Assembly: GCF_051020985.1 (NCBI RefSeq)
Contig: NC_135006.1
Location: forward strand, 18,634,440-18,698,439
From: Nomia melanderi
Lineage: Eukaryota > Arthropoda > Insecta > Hymenoptera > Halictidae
DNA: 64,000 bases
Direction: 5' to 3'
The notes beneath the pieces are model-generated. The model did not search any database and was not told where the DNA came from. It saw nothing but the letters and a program-made list of their open reading frames with translations. Below, piece after piece: positions 39,001 through 49,752 of this stretch (position 1 is the first letter of the stretch; each line of letters begins with the position of its first letter). A program made the translations under genes and the position numbers.

Positions 39001-42000
39001 CTAACAACAAACTGCTATTATGGGTAATCAGTAATTGGAGCTTGTTCGGGTTAGTTTCCTTGGTAGCTTATTAGTAAATTGGGGGATAAATTTTCTCCTA
39101 ACGTATAGGAGAAAAATTGTGAGCTTCGTGCCGACTTTGAAAGCAAATACAACCATTAAAAATTGTCCGTTTCAACGGAAACATTAACAACGTGCACTGA
39201 ATTCTAAATCTAATTCTAAATCTAATTCTAAATCTAATTCTAAATCTGGACAGTGCGTCCTTGCGAGATGTAACGAGGCAGAATCATTTTCTCAGCTCCG
39301 CGTTACACCGCTCCGTGAACTTGACCGAACAAACGACTAAAGACCGACGACAAAGTTCCGCGGTTGTCACGCGAAGCGACTATTTGAATTTTCTGTGAGA
39401 AAAATTAATGCGAAACAAATGACGCGGAGTAATAGGGCACTTTCAGTTTCAATTCTAACGTGATCATTGAACTTTGAATTGAAATTGAAAATTCACTTTG
39501 ACCATTCATTCGACTTCCCTATTGACATTGACCGTTTCCTCCGACCGTGAAGCCTTTCGCAGACCTCTCTACGCTAAATTCATTTACATGCTGTTTATGT
39601 CCTTTCTACGGTTGCAGCGTGCACCGATGCGAGCATATTTATAGCCGCTTAACTTTTTGCATAAGCCGATGGCGAAGCTCCGTAAGCAGAATCCGTAACA
39701 GTGTATGAGGTGCTCGTTCGCTTCATCATCGGTTGATGGAGCGGTTGTATAACGCCCAAGCCCCGAAGCACGGGGAATCGTTATCCGCGCACTCCTGGAA
39801 ATCAGGCGAAACTCGCTGTTGCCATTCCCAATGTCGGAAATGCCGAGGACGAACCGGGAAAATCGCTCGCTCTAGATCGAGATCGTCTTCTTCCGGAACA
39901 GGTTAGAATTGTTAGTCGATGTAGAAGGACAAATGGGTTTTCCCTTTCGAGGGTCGTTACATGTCACAGAAATTGTTGATCTCCGTTAATAGCATGCCTG
40001 AACTCGAGGATAAATGACACGCGGTCTTGGCAAGTAATCGCAATCGGATGTTCTTTCCACGTAAAAGGAAAAGCGAGTTTTCCCTGTCAAGAGTTATTCT
40101 ACTCGATAAACGGTGTCGAGAGTACAATTAACGCGGCGCGTAAGCTGATAGAATTTCATGGAATTGCTGGTTGCAAGCAACACGAGATGGCATAGCTGAC
40201 AGTGAAATCAATTATTGTGTAAAGTAATCGTTTTCCTCGTCCGTACAAGAAAAAATCAATCTCTTTCGTTCCACTTGATAGAAACTTTCGGACAAATTGC
40301 TAGTTGTAGGAATTATGCAATTGCGGCTGTGGAAACACAGAGAATTACTGCATGTAATCGTACACATTCGATTACACGGGTAATCATCGTTATCGCGCGT
40401 GGAAGAAAATATTGTGCAAGTATTCTTTTCATTGAAGGATCATTCTATTTAATGGACACTTTTGAACAAATTACCGATACAATTGCAACCGTGCGAACCG
40501 GAAGAATAACAAATTTCCGAGTGTAAGAAAACACTGTCCACTACGTGCCTAGATAGCATCGACAAAAATTTCAACGAGTAATCGTCGTCATCCTCACGCG
40601 AGAAAAATCAAGTTCCTTTAGAGAAGAATCATTCTACGTAACAGAAAATTCCAAATGAATTGCCACTGCACGCGTATCCGTGGAAAAACTGAAAATCATT
40701 TATTTCCTTGAAAACACTTCCGTTTCTCGCAAAATGAAGCTCGGCCCGGAAGGATACCATTCCAAAACTGTTACTTTTTCCACTAACCTCCCAGCTAATG
40801 ATCCCAGTCCATGCGACTCGGAAGTAAATGCAAGCAGCGCGTTGAAATGCATAATGCGATGCCATTTGAAAAACAGCGTTGCACAATCGAACTTGTACGT
40901 TACGTTGACGAGGCTTCAAGCTTGTTCGCCATTAGATTTGTAACGATTCGATCGGACTCGCTGCATTACTCTTTGTTTTTTAGCGTTTCTCCTCGATGCA
41001 TTATTATTCCATCGATCATCCGTGGCAACGTTGTACCGCGTCGTTAAACAAATTAAAAGTTCAGAACAATTCATTCGATCGATATCTATTACCAAAATGA
41101 ACTTCTTAGTGGGAATTATATCGTTTAAAGTGTTTACGATAAATTGCTGCTGGAGTTGCATTTACTTGGAAAAATTCCAATCGTATATTGTACAAATGAA
41201 TTTAACGATATTGTTATACTACTTGTGTGCCAGGTGGGCAAGACGCATCAAGAAATGGACAAGATCGCGCGTCTGTTGCCATACGTGTCTCATAAGGACG
41301 AAGTCGTAGAGATCGCTGAGCCAATCGATCCCGGTAAACTCCTTCCTGGTAAGCATTTATCGAAATGTTATTCTATTCGCTTGTCTCGCGACGTATCGAT
41401 TAAATATTTCCTGTAAATTCAATATTCCCTCTCTACGGTACTAGTGTACGTGACATTTATTTTTTTCCGTTTGCATCGCGCATCTTCGACCGCGGCCTTT
41501 CAATTCTTTACAGTCCTGCCATTTTAGAATTATATGCACAGTTATATGCGTGTACTTTCCAATTAGTTGGGTTTCCGATTGGTCGGCAAGCAATCTTATT
41601 ACTCGACGACAGAGAAAACAGAGCATCAATAGCATTATAATCGATAACAGTCTCGCACACGTTTCGTATAACACAGAATAACGGTAAACACAAAATAATC
41701 TAGTTTTAGATTATCCGAAAGTTCAGTGTTTCATGTAGGAATTGGCCAGATGCTCTAGACTCGAGAGAAGTTAACATAATATTTCCGTCACAGTGTTTCG
41801 TGCATTACGCCGATCAAGTTGCATAATTTCTCTCCTCGCTCTGCCTGTTAATAAATTAGCGGTCGATTCGAACGTGTCCGAGGCAAGAAGCTCGTTAGCC
41901 CGTCACGCGATTTCGCTTTCCGTCGGTTCACTTTCTACAATTTATTGCGACGAGAATCTTGACCCTCGGTCAAATTCACCCCTGGTCAACGTTAAACCTC

Positions 42001-42806
42001 GAAATTATCCTTAAATGTGTTCGCGCACACGCATACAGACGATAATGGTTACTGGACGTATTTGGGCTCGTTGACCACGCCGCCTTGCAACGAGAGCGTC
42101 ACTTGGATCCTTTTCAAGAAGTGCATCGAGGTGTCTCATCATCAGCTCAACATCTTCCGTAATCTACGAAAATTCCCTCGGGGAGAAGAGTGTCCCTGCC
42201 ACGAAAATCATGGAGTGGTGAGTGATTTCGTTGCGTATCTTACCCTGCCATTTACCAATAACTTTACTGCAGTCTCGAGTTAAATATCTCGGGAGCATTT
42301 TCAAATGGTTTACCGCTTCGTTCGCGTTCCGTGTCGCGCTCGTCGTTTGTTTCTCTATCCCGCCAACGGGCTTTCGCGCGCGCGTGCACACACATTCTTA
42401 TAATGTACACGGGAAATCCGCACCTATCCTACACGTTCATCAATCATTCGTAGGATGAATCGATCAAAGGTTGATTATTCTACAGTCGACCACCTATGTC
42501 AAGCACCTTCGTGAAATTAATTTCCGTCGAGATGTTTCGAGAATGATGCTACTCAAGAATTCGACATGCAGTACGCTAGCGGGCCGCTGAGAACTTGCCG
42601 TCCCCCAAGTGTGATCCCCCGGTCGTTTATTTTCTTTTTTGTTTAGCGGTGACGTGGCCTCGAATGAATTTCAAATTGGCGGAATCACGGTCCCATTTCC
42701 TAATTCCGGCGGCGTGGTCCGCTCTCTTTGGTTCCAGGTAATCAACAACTTCCGTCCGCCGTTGCCGCTAGGGAATCGCGTGTTGCGCGAATGCGGCAGC
42801 TTCTGA
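23620..42806 (+). CDS. CAH1: Cytosolic alpha-carbonic anhydrase, CAH1 type (7 exons, 274 aa)
   Basis: Zinc enzyme interconverting CO2 and bicarbonate, probably cytosolic because no signal peptide is present. Coding exons: 23620-23662, 33074-33274, 36716-36837, 38609-38704, 41234-41348, 42039-42217, 42738-42806; GT-AG throughout with consistent phases. Diagnostic blocks: KNGPSTW and RQSPVNI at the N-terminus; EQYHCHWG (two zinc His) with GSEHTVDG; LHLVHWN (third zinc His); LTTPPCNESVTW; and INNFRPPLPLG at the end. The proton-shuttle His64 of human CA II is Tyr here (NPGYCWRV), as I recall for insect CAH1. Length fits the roughly 260-275 aa cytosolic family. Intron 1 is 9.4 kb. Two ATGs are adjacent at 23620 and 23623; either could be used. 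Confidence 0.95.
26922..27026. repeat. 10-bp tandem repeat (CGAACGAAAA)n, about 10 copies
   Basis: Units differ only by one ACCG variant in the middle. It opens Thr/Lys/Asn frames on + and Phe/Arg/Ser frames on - that are not genes. Confidence 0.95.
27177..27256 (+). repeat. Dispersed repeat copy 1 (about 80 bp)
   Basis: About 80% similar, same orientation, to 42284-42364. Both share CTCGGGAG, then TTTTCAAATGGTTTA, then CGTTTGCGTTC-like sequence. Confidence 0.7.
28055..28087. repeat. 8-bp tandem repeat (GAAAAATA)x4
   Basis: Four units in CAH1 intron 1. Confidence 0.9.
29726..29758. repeat. 7-bp tandem repeat (ATCGTAT)x4
   Basis: Four complete units plus a partial one in CAH1 intron 1. Confidence 0.85.
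31621..31649. repeat. CpG-rich perfect 10-bp inverted repeat
   Basis: CATAATCGCG (31621-31630) and CGCGATTATG (31640-31649) with a 9-base loop, inside a CpG-dense stretch (about 31590-31760) in CAH1 intron 1. Possibly an intronic regulatory site; no function shown. Confidence 0.6.
33074..33274 (+). CDS. CAH1: CAH1 coding exon 2
   Basis: Encodes PSTWVTKFPMAAGSRQSPVN onward to the NPGYCWRV segment with Tyr in place of the shuttle His. Acceptor ATTGCAG, donor GTAAGT; ends in phase 1. Confidence 0.95.
35089..35128. repeat. 8-bp tandem repeat (TTCGCTTA)n
   Basis: Five units with increasing divergence at the 3' side. Confidence 0.85.
35935..36007. repeat. CT-rich microsatellite
   Basis: (CT)n interrupted by GT and CCCTCC blocks, in CAH1 intron 2. 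Confidence 0.9.
36716..36837 (+). CDS. CAH1: CAH1 coding exon 3 (zinc ligands 1 and 2)
   Basis: Encodes FLSGGPLIDDVYKLEQYHCH and the following WGCSDSRGSEHTVDGQAFAG block. The two His of YHCHWG are the first zinc ligands. Acceptor TTTCAG, donor GTTTGT, ends in phase 0. Confidence 0.96.
36838..38608 (+). other. CAH1 intron 3
   Basis: GT-AG intron, AT-rich, with a CpG/GC-alternating patch near 38205-38225. No exon seen. Confidence 0.8.
38609..38704 (+). CDS. CAH1: CAH1 coding exon 4 (zinc ligand 3)
   Basis: 32 codons, phase 0 at both ends; LHLVHWNTSKYNTF carries the third zinc His, followed by DGLAVLGVFLK. Donor GTCGGT. Confidence 0.96.
38705..41233 (+). other. CAH1 intron 4
   Basis: GT-AG intron with a 12-bp tandem repeat at 39201-39248; no exon recognised. 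Confidence 0.8.
39201..39248. repeat. 12-bp tandem repeat (ATTCTAAATCTA)x4
   Basis: Four near-perfect units in CAH1 intron 4. Confidence 0.92.
41234..41348 (+). CDS. CAH1: CAH1 coding exon 5
   Basis: Encodes VGKTHQEMDKIARLLPYVSH and continues to DPGKLLP; ends in phase 1 with donor GTAAGC. Confidence 0.95.
41349..42038 (+). other. CAH1 intron 5
   Basis: GT-AG intron without recognisable features. Confidence 0.8.
42039..42217 (+). CDS. CAH1: CAH1 coding exon 6
   Basis: Encodes DNGYWTYLGSLTTPPCNESV and the active-site floor (Thr-Thr-Pro-Pro, human CA II Thr199 region), then EECPCHENHGV. Ends in phase 0 at donor GTGAGT. Confidence 0.96.
42218..42737 (+). other. CAH1 intron 6
   Basis: GT-AG intron containing copy 2 of the about 80-bp dispersed repeat (42284-42364). 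Confidence 0.8.
42284..42364 (+). repeat. Dispersed repeat copy 2 (about 80 bp)
   Basis: Same-orientation relative of 27177-27256, 15 kb away in the same gene. Confidence 0.7.
42738..42806 (+). CDS. CAH1: CAH1 coding exon 7 (terminal)
   Basis: Encodes VINNFRPPLPLGNRVLRECG, then SF and TGA at 42804-42806. INNFRPPLPLG is the conserved C-terminal strand of the family. Confidence 0.95.
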   Translation, partial: VINNFRPPLPLGNRVLRECGSF

Positions 42807-43713
42807 GTGCGTGTCCTGGTTCCGAGGCAATTAGATCGGGTCCGTTCGGTGTCCAGCCACGGCCCGGAACTTGGAACCAGTCGATACCGGCCGAAACACG
42901 ACCAAACGGAAACCAGCGAATCACCAGACGAGACGATAATCGCCGCCGCTAGACGACCTTTACTTTTCATCGTTCGCTTCCACCGCCATTCGCACGATAG
43001 ATGGGTCGTCCTGTCGTATCCGATACATGACGAACGATAAGGATGAGGGCGACACTCTTCCTTCGCAACTCCCGGTGAACACGATTGTTTACCGAAACCC
43101 GGACGTGCCTCATAGGTTTGGGAACCAAGTGCAATCAACCGTAGCCATAGTGAGAGGAATCGATCCGCTTCAACCGTAACCGTGTAGAGATTAGATTTCA
43201 ATCGGAGACTACTCCCAACTTCCGTACTCGTTGTTTTAGATCGGCGTTTCTCAACCTTCTTGCCGCCTAACCTAATATATTCGTAGCAAATAGTACCGTA
43301 ACTTGCGTCTCGATCAAACCATACTCGAATATTCTACGGCGGGATATCCATACTTATAAGATCTAAGACGAAAGGATTTCATAATTAATCGAACATCATT
43401 TTACACGTTCCTTTTTAGCGTGGTGCGACGTGTCATGAAAAACCTAGGTTGTGACTCGTAGGTTGAGAAACTCTGTTCCAGGTTTACTCTTCCGTGTGTC
43501 CGAGCGAGACCGCTCGTGTTCAATTGCGATGAATAGAAAGAAGGCATATACATATATATAGATAGATATAAATGATTGAATATTCTGTAAAACATGTTGT
43601 CTCTTAAAGAAAACATTGTATTTCGACATGATCAAAAGTCCAAACGTACAGGGAAATGTGTAAAACATTGGCTAAATACATAGAAATTTTCTATTTCGGA
43701 ATCATCTCTTCAG
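42807..43713. other. CAH1 3' UTR / downstream region
   Basis: No AATAAA or ATTAAA was seen between the CAH1 stop and 43713; an AATATA lies at about 43274. A hAT-like MITE occupies 43242-43475. Confidence 0.5.
43242..43475. mobile_element. hAT-like MITE, non-autonomous, about 234 bp
   Basis: Terminal inverted repeats CGGCGTTTCTCAACC (left) and, read inward from the right, CAGAGTTTCTCAACC. This resembles the CAG-G-TTCTCAAC ends common in hAT MITEs. Flanks TTTTAGAT (43234-43241) and TTCCAGGT (43476-43483) match at 5 of 8 with only transitions, compatible with an aged 8-bp target duplication. No transposase frame inside. Confidence 0.6.
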
Positions 43714-44468
43714 AGTCCCAAGCTCAATCAAATTGAGAACATGTGAGTATTTTCAAAAAGAATAGTAAAAAATTCGTACGAGTCCAGTACCATCCATTGC
43801 TTACAATCGACTTGTAAAAGAGAATTGTCGAGCGATCGGACAAAATCGATCCTGATTACTACAGAAAATTAATAGAATCGGTATCCAAGTGATTTCATTT
43901 AGTTGGCAAAACACAAGGACTTTGGACAAAATATTCGACATTTCTTTAAGGTTAACGAAAACATATGGACAAGATGGTGAAACTCCGATTCAATGAACGT
44001 TTACTTGTAATTACAAACGAAAAGAGATGGAAAATGCTTTCTCGTTTCTTCTTTTTTTCCTATACCTTACTGTACATGATGTAAAATGAACAATTGTGCG
44101 AAAACTAATCATTGAATCAGTTTTGCTGCTCACTGTACATAAGATTGTTAAGCAGGTTAACTTTATTACGGTTTGTAGAGGAAAAGAATGTTGACGACGA
44201 TTTATTCATGTCGATTCGTGCAGATGAGATCCGTCCATTATCATCTGATCCATCGATCGAAGAACCAAGGACGCCTTTCAGCGAAGAACGTATGTCGTTC
44301 TATATTGTTATAAGATTCATCTATAAATATCTACATATGTATGTACGTTATGTGTGCGCGTAAACACATTCGCACACAAATGTGCTGTGTCCAGAATTTA
44401 CGATTGTTCGTAACGCTTTGCGAGGCTATCGGACAGCGAGAATCGATTCTACTTGTTTCCGCAGTTGA
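43714..44468 (+). CDS. Unrecognised gene 3' end, or alternative CAH1 3' exons (three exons)
   Basis: Three segments join in frame: 43714-43742 (acceptor CTTCAG, donor GTGAGT), 44156-44289 (acceptor AAGCAG, donor GTATGT) and 44395-44468 (acceptor TCCAG, stop TGA 44466-44468). Together they encode 78 residues beginning SPKLNQIENMLTLLRFVEEK, continuing through an acidic DDDLFMSIRADEIRPLSSDP and an SEEQFTIVRNALRGYRTARI segment, and ending DSTCFRS. Splice sites and phases agree and the central part looks coding (acidic, Ser/Pro-rich). An AATAAA follows at 44865-44870. I do not recognise the protein and found no convincing upstream exon. The first exon starts in phase 0, so splicing from the end of CAH1 exon 6 (42217) is possible in frame but would drop the conserved C-terminus. 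Confidence 0.42.
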
Positions 44469-46756
44469 CTAAGTAATTCTACAGGACAGGCGAGAGAGTT
44501 ATTTTTTTAAATTTCTTTGAAAATTCTCACTAAAGGAATGACCAATGTTGTTTCGGTATGCCTCAGTCAGAGAGTTATCGACAAATCGTGCACGCCTGTG
44601 CTCATCGTGTGCCTTCTACTTAACAAATTCGTCGTCATATCAGTGTGTAAATGGTCCAATACAGACGAGACTATAATTATCTAGACTGCGGATGTTTTTA
44701 CGAATCTAGATTTTCGTGGGTCGATCTACAGAAACCTTTTCTACTCGGTCAAACATTCTCACTTATTATAAACAACGAAACATTAAGCATTTTATTACAC
44801 AGACCCCGAAGCAGTGACGTCCACGGGCTATTTACAAGCTTCTCGTTCATGCCGTTTCGATGATAATAAACTTAGCAAAGTACTAGATGTATGTATTTAT
44901 ATCTCCGTATAAGTTAGACACTCGTTATTCATACCAAAAGTGATTCTATCTATAACGAAACGAGCACGAAGCGTTGCTGTTTGTTGAAAGTGAAACATTA
45001 TTTTCTGATATTTCTATGTCGACGATCTTGACACGTCAACACGAAGAATCTGCAGACAAGATTAAAAGCAAAGAATTATTAAACGATTTTACAATTATTG
45101 CAACTCGAAGATTCATAAATAGTTTCTTGGCTGTTAACTGTTAGTTCCAAGAAATTAATCAAGCGTGTTGAGACAGTTCGACAAAATGCCGGCGAGTGTA
45201 TCATCCATCCTATCGAACCAAGGATCGTACCGTGTGGTAACATTAAACCTTTTTCGTATCTGTAATCATCGAGCGTGCGGACAAAGATGATTTCCATCGC
45301 GAACGAGCATCGAATTTCCTCCGTATACTGCAACTGTTATTTAACGCCTCAACTTTCTTTCATTTCCACACGAATGATTTGCTGTCTTTGAATTGTCAAC
45401 AAATGCTTCTCGACAGAACAACGTCTCCGATTTCTTTCACTTCCTTAGGATTCTGTTGTAGTTTGCGAGTATTGTAACTTGAAATGGATTTACCGATAGC
45501 TATAGAGGGATTTATAAACTGGGCAACGAATAGCTCGGTGTAGATTGAAATTAGGTTGATCGGAAATTTCTGTCACATTTCCCTTCATCCTTCCAAACAA
45601 GTATCAGCTTTAATAACCGGGGCTATATACCCGTTAAATCGAGCAACCGAACAACCACAAATAGTTGTATCACTTTTCTTTTTCTTTTAAATTATCATGA
45701 TAATGATAAGAGGTAGGTTGCAAATGTTTCTCCAACGGTGTATATTTTCACGAATCTTTATTCACGGAAATTTCAAACGAAGCTTGTACAAAGTTGACAA
45801 ATCGGGATCTAGTAACAGAAGTTTTCGATTAACGCGACCGTAGGCCGTAGACCGTAGACCGTGTCGCGGATATTCGATAAAATCCGGGTACTTGCGAAAG
45901 AACTCGAGACCGGAGGGTCTGTTTACATGTTTCATTTGATTCCGAAGTATACTCCAGTGACCGTAAAGGACCTTGGTTGTACGAGAGAACACTCTGAGAG
46001 TGTCCAGCTTTTAATATACCGGTTCTGAACGCGTGCTCGAAACACGCGTGTCCGCCCTTTCAACACATTCTCTCTCCTCTGTTCTTCCTGGAACATTCTC
46101 TGGTCTTTCGCCATAAACCTGTATTTTACAGTTACCAGCGTCATCGAGCATCGTCCAACGGGATCGTCCTGTTTGATTTTATGTCTGATGGCCGATTCTT
46201 TTTCCTTTTCAATTTCTCTATAATTATTGTTAAACACGTGAAACAAACAATCTATTTGTATTTCGTAGCATCGACTGTGATAAGAAAAAGAAATATGTAA
46301 TAAACTGACGATATGAGATCATGAAACTTGTTTTGGCGTTTTGTCTGTACCCTTAAGGAGAAACGAAATCGGTTCTCCTAGTCCAGGCCACTTATTCGTT
46401 CCATCTTCAGTCCACCGGTGGTAAGTGGCACAGAAACAGCATTTCTCGTTAGTTCATAGTTCTGCTTTGTAATCAAAAAAGATACAAACAATCGAATGCT
46501 ATTCGGAACATGTTCAGCTACATAGGTTTTTATTTATTTGTATTCATTTGCACAGAACCATGACAAAATCATTATATCTGTAAAGAACAGTTGCCAAGTA
46601 ATTAATGCAACATAAAACACTTTGAGCCGCCGAACGACGAAATCGCCCTACGGAAAGCTACAGAATAGATAATTACAAAGTTCAGGGAACGTTAAATGAT
46701 GTGTAAAGACGGTTGCAAGTCGACAGGAGCAACAGATTTGGTTGCGGCCGACACTA
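44469..46756. other. Intergenic region with one polyadenylation signal
   Basis: AATAAA at 44865-44870 and another near 46300. Moderately long minus-strand frames around 45762-46246 lack start or splice support and known homology, so they are not called. Confidence 0.5.
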
Positions 46757-47376
46757 GCGCCATCTAGCGGCAAGGCATTCACGAAGCTTTACCCTATACC
46801 TGTAATGTGTAAGACAAGGGCAAACATACCGTGCGACAAGGACAGACATAGCGTTCCCGGTGCCACCTCCCTCGAAAAAGCATCTCATCGGTCCCTGGTA
46901 CGTACGCGTGAAGCATCAAGACAGAGGAGGTATCACGGGAGTGCGGCATCTAGCGGCAACGGCTGCAAACTAAACGCGACATGTCAATGGAGAAGAAATC
47001 AACGTAATCAACAGCTAATTAATTATCAACTATACTATTACAAACAAATTACTAAACTTTGCAATTTAAGATTCTAGAATGAACCCGCACCTACCTTCCT
47101 ATTTCGCAGCAGAATAGATTTTGTGTCGCGTTAATTATTTCACAATTATTACCCGAGACGATGCCAGAAGGTAACGTAGAAATACTTGACAGATGAATGG
47201 TAAACAATAAATTTTTTCACTTAATACGGACAAATTGAGAGCAATTATGTTCGTATAAATTAGGCTATACTTTAGAGAAAATTCAGTAACATTTTGAACC
47301 ACATTCGAGTAATAATTAATATGATATTATCGATTACCTGGTGGGTTCGCTGCGTCGGTAGGAACGTGGATTGGTG
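46757..47376 (+). repeat. Array monomer 1
   Basis: Motif A GCGCCATCTAGCGG at 46757-46770; motif B GCGGCATCTAGCGG at 46943-46956; hairpin arms weaker here (CACCTCC / GGAGGTA). Confidence 0.85.
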
Positions 47377-47997
47377 GCGCCATCTAGCGGCCGAGAACTT
47401 TAGAAGATTCTCCCTGTACCCATAATGTGCAAGACAAGAATAGTAATACTGTGCGACAAGGACAAAAATTCACTCTCCGATGATACCTCCTTGAAAAGGC
47501 ATCTCATCGGTTCCTGGTACATACGCGGGAAGCATCATAAATAAGGAGGTATCCGGACGTGCGCCATCTAGCAGCAACAGTTACGAACTCAATGCGACAT
47601 GTCGATAGAGAAGAAAACAACGAAATCAGCAGCTACCAAATTATCATCTGTACTATTACTTATGAATTGTTAACCTTTTCAACTTAAGATTGTTGAACGA
47701 ACGTTCCTGTACCTTGCTATGTCAAATGCAATCGACAGGATTTCGTGTTGCGTCAATTATTTGATAATTCTCATCCTCGAGGTTGTCAGTAGGTTACGTA
47801 GAAATTTTTACAGAGACGCAGTGAACAAATAAGTTCTTCACTTAATAGGCTGAAGCTGTCAACATTTATGATCGTCGAGATAAGGGTAAACTGTGTGGAA
47901 CATGCAGTAGGATTTTGAAAAACGTTCGAATAGTAACTAATAACTAATTAGCGATTATCTAGTGAGTTCACTGCGTCGGTAAAAGAGACGTATGGTG
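47377..47997 (+). repeat. Array monomer 2
   Basis: Motif A GCGCCATCTAGCGG at 47377-47390; motif B GCGCCATCTAGCAG at 47561-47574; perfect 11-bp hairpin GATACCTCCTT (47482-47492) / AAGGAGGTATC (47543-47553). Confidence 0.85.
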
Positions 47998-48596
47998 GCG
48001 TCATCTAGCGGCCAGGAATTTCCTAAGCTTATCCCTATACATGTAATGTGTAAGACAAGGACGGTTATACCGTGCGACAAGGACAAAAAATTACTCTGAA
48101 GAGACACCTCCATGAAAAAGCATCTCATCGATTCCTGGTACGTACGCGCGAAGCATCAGGGCTGAGGAGGTTTCGAAAGTGCGCCATCTAGCGACAACAG
48201 CTACAAACTAAACGCGACATGTCAATGGAGATGAAATTTACGTAATCAGCAGCTAATTCATTATCAACTATACTATTTCAAATAAATCGTTACAATTTGC
48301 AATTTAAGATTGCAGGATGAACCTTTCCCTAACTACCTATTTCGCAGCGAAAGAGATTTAGTTTCGCGTTCATTATTTCTCAATTATTACCCGAAACGAG
48401 GTCAGAAGGTAACGTAGAATTTTTTGATAGATCAATGGTTCAGAATCAATTTTTTCACTCAATATTGATAAATTGAGAACAATAATGTTCGTAGAAATTA
48501 GGCTATACTTTAGAGAATATTGAGTAAAATTTTGAACCACATTCGAGTAGTAATTAATAAGTTATTATCGATTACCTGGCGAGTATGCAAAGTCGG
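47998..48596 (+). repeat. Array monomer 3
   Basis: Motif A GCGTCATCTAGCGG at 47998-48011; motif B GCGCCATCTAGCGA at 48181-48194. Confidence 0.85.
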
Positions 48597-49197
48597 CAGA
48601 GAATTTTGGAAGCTTCTCCCTGTACCCGTAATGTGCCAGACAAGTACAGATATACTATGCGACAAGGACAGAGATTCACTCTCCGGTGGTACCTCCTTGA
48701 AAAAGCATCTCATCGGTTCCTGGTACGTACGCGCGAAGCATCAGGACTAAGGAGGTAACCGACTGTGCGGCATCTAGCGGCGACAACTGAGAACTAAATG
48801 AGACATATCGATAGAGCAGAAATGTACGAAATCAGCAGCTAAATCATTATCAACCGTACTACTACAAACAAATTGTTAAACTTTGCAATTTAAAATTGTA
48901 GAATGAACCTTCCCCTACATTCCTGTTTCACAGCGAAAGAGGTTTTGTTGCGCGTTAATTATTTGTTAATTATTACTCGAGACGATGTCAGAAGGTAACG
49001 TAGATTTCCTTGATACAACAATGGTTAACAATCAATATCATCACTTAATAGCGAGAAATTGTGAAGAACTATGTTCGTAGAAATTAGGCCATACTTTAGA
49101 GAATATTGAGTAAAATGTTGAGCCACACTCGAGGAATAATTAATAAAATATCGATTACCTGGTGGGTTCGCTGTGTCGGTAAGAATGATGATTGGTG
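48597..49197 (+). repeat. Array monomer 4 (motif A lost)
   Basis: The junction lacks about 30 bp that includes motif A; motif B GCGGCATCTAGCGG is intact at 48767-48780. Hairpin arms TACCTCCTT / AAGGAGGTA are present. Confidence 0.82.
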
Positions 49198-49752
49198 GCT
49201 TTATCTAGCGGCCGTAAATTTTGGAAGCTTCTTACTGTACCTGTAATGTGCATGACAAGACCAAAAATACTGACCGACAAGGACAGAAAATCACTGTCAG
49301 GTGATACCTCCTTGAAAAGGCATCTCATCGGTTCCTGATACGTACGCGCGAAGCATCAAGAGTAAGGAGGTATCCGAAAGTGCGCCATCTAACGGTAACA
49401 GCTAAGTACTAAAGGAGACATATCGATAGAGAAGAAACCTACGAAATCAGTCGGTAAGTCATTATCAACAAAACTTACGAATAAATTGTTTACCTTTGCA
49501 ATTTGAGATTCTAGAATGGACATTCTCCTATTTTCTAATGCAAATACTGATGTAATTTTGTATCGCGTTAATTATTTTTTAATTATATTCCGCGAAGATT
49601 TCGGAAGATAAAGTATAATTTTTTACAGGGGCCCAGCAAAGAATGAAGTTATTGACATAATACGCTTAAATTGTCCACATTGGAGTAGTAATTAATAACT
49701 AATTAGCGATTTTCCAGTGAGTTTGCTGCGTCGGTAATAATGTTGATTGGCG
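49198..49752 (+). repeat. Array monomer 5
   Basis: Degenerate motif A GCTTTATCTAGCGG at 49198-49211; motif B GCGCCATCTAACGG at 49382-49395; perfect 11-bp hairpin GATACCTCCTT (49303-49313) / AAGGAGGTATC (49364-49374). Confidence 0.83.

Noticed and set aside
45762..46246. Two overlapping minus-strand frames (76 and 104 codons) with protein-like composition
   Set aside because: No recognisable family, no consistent splice joining, and one overlaps a GTAGACC-type simple repeat. Not called, though RNA-seq would settle it.
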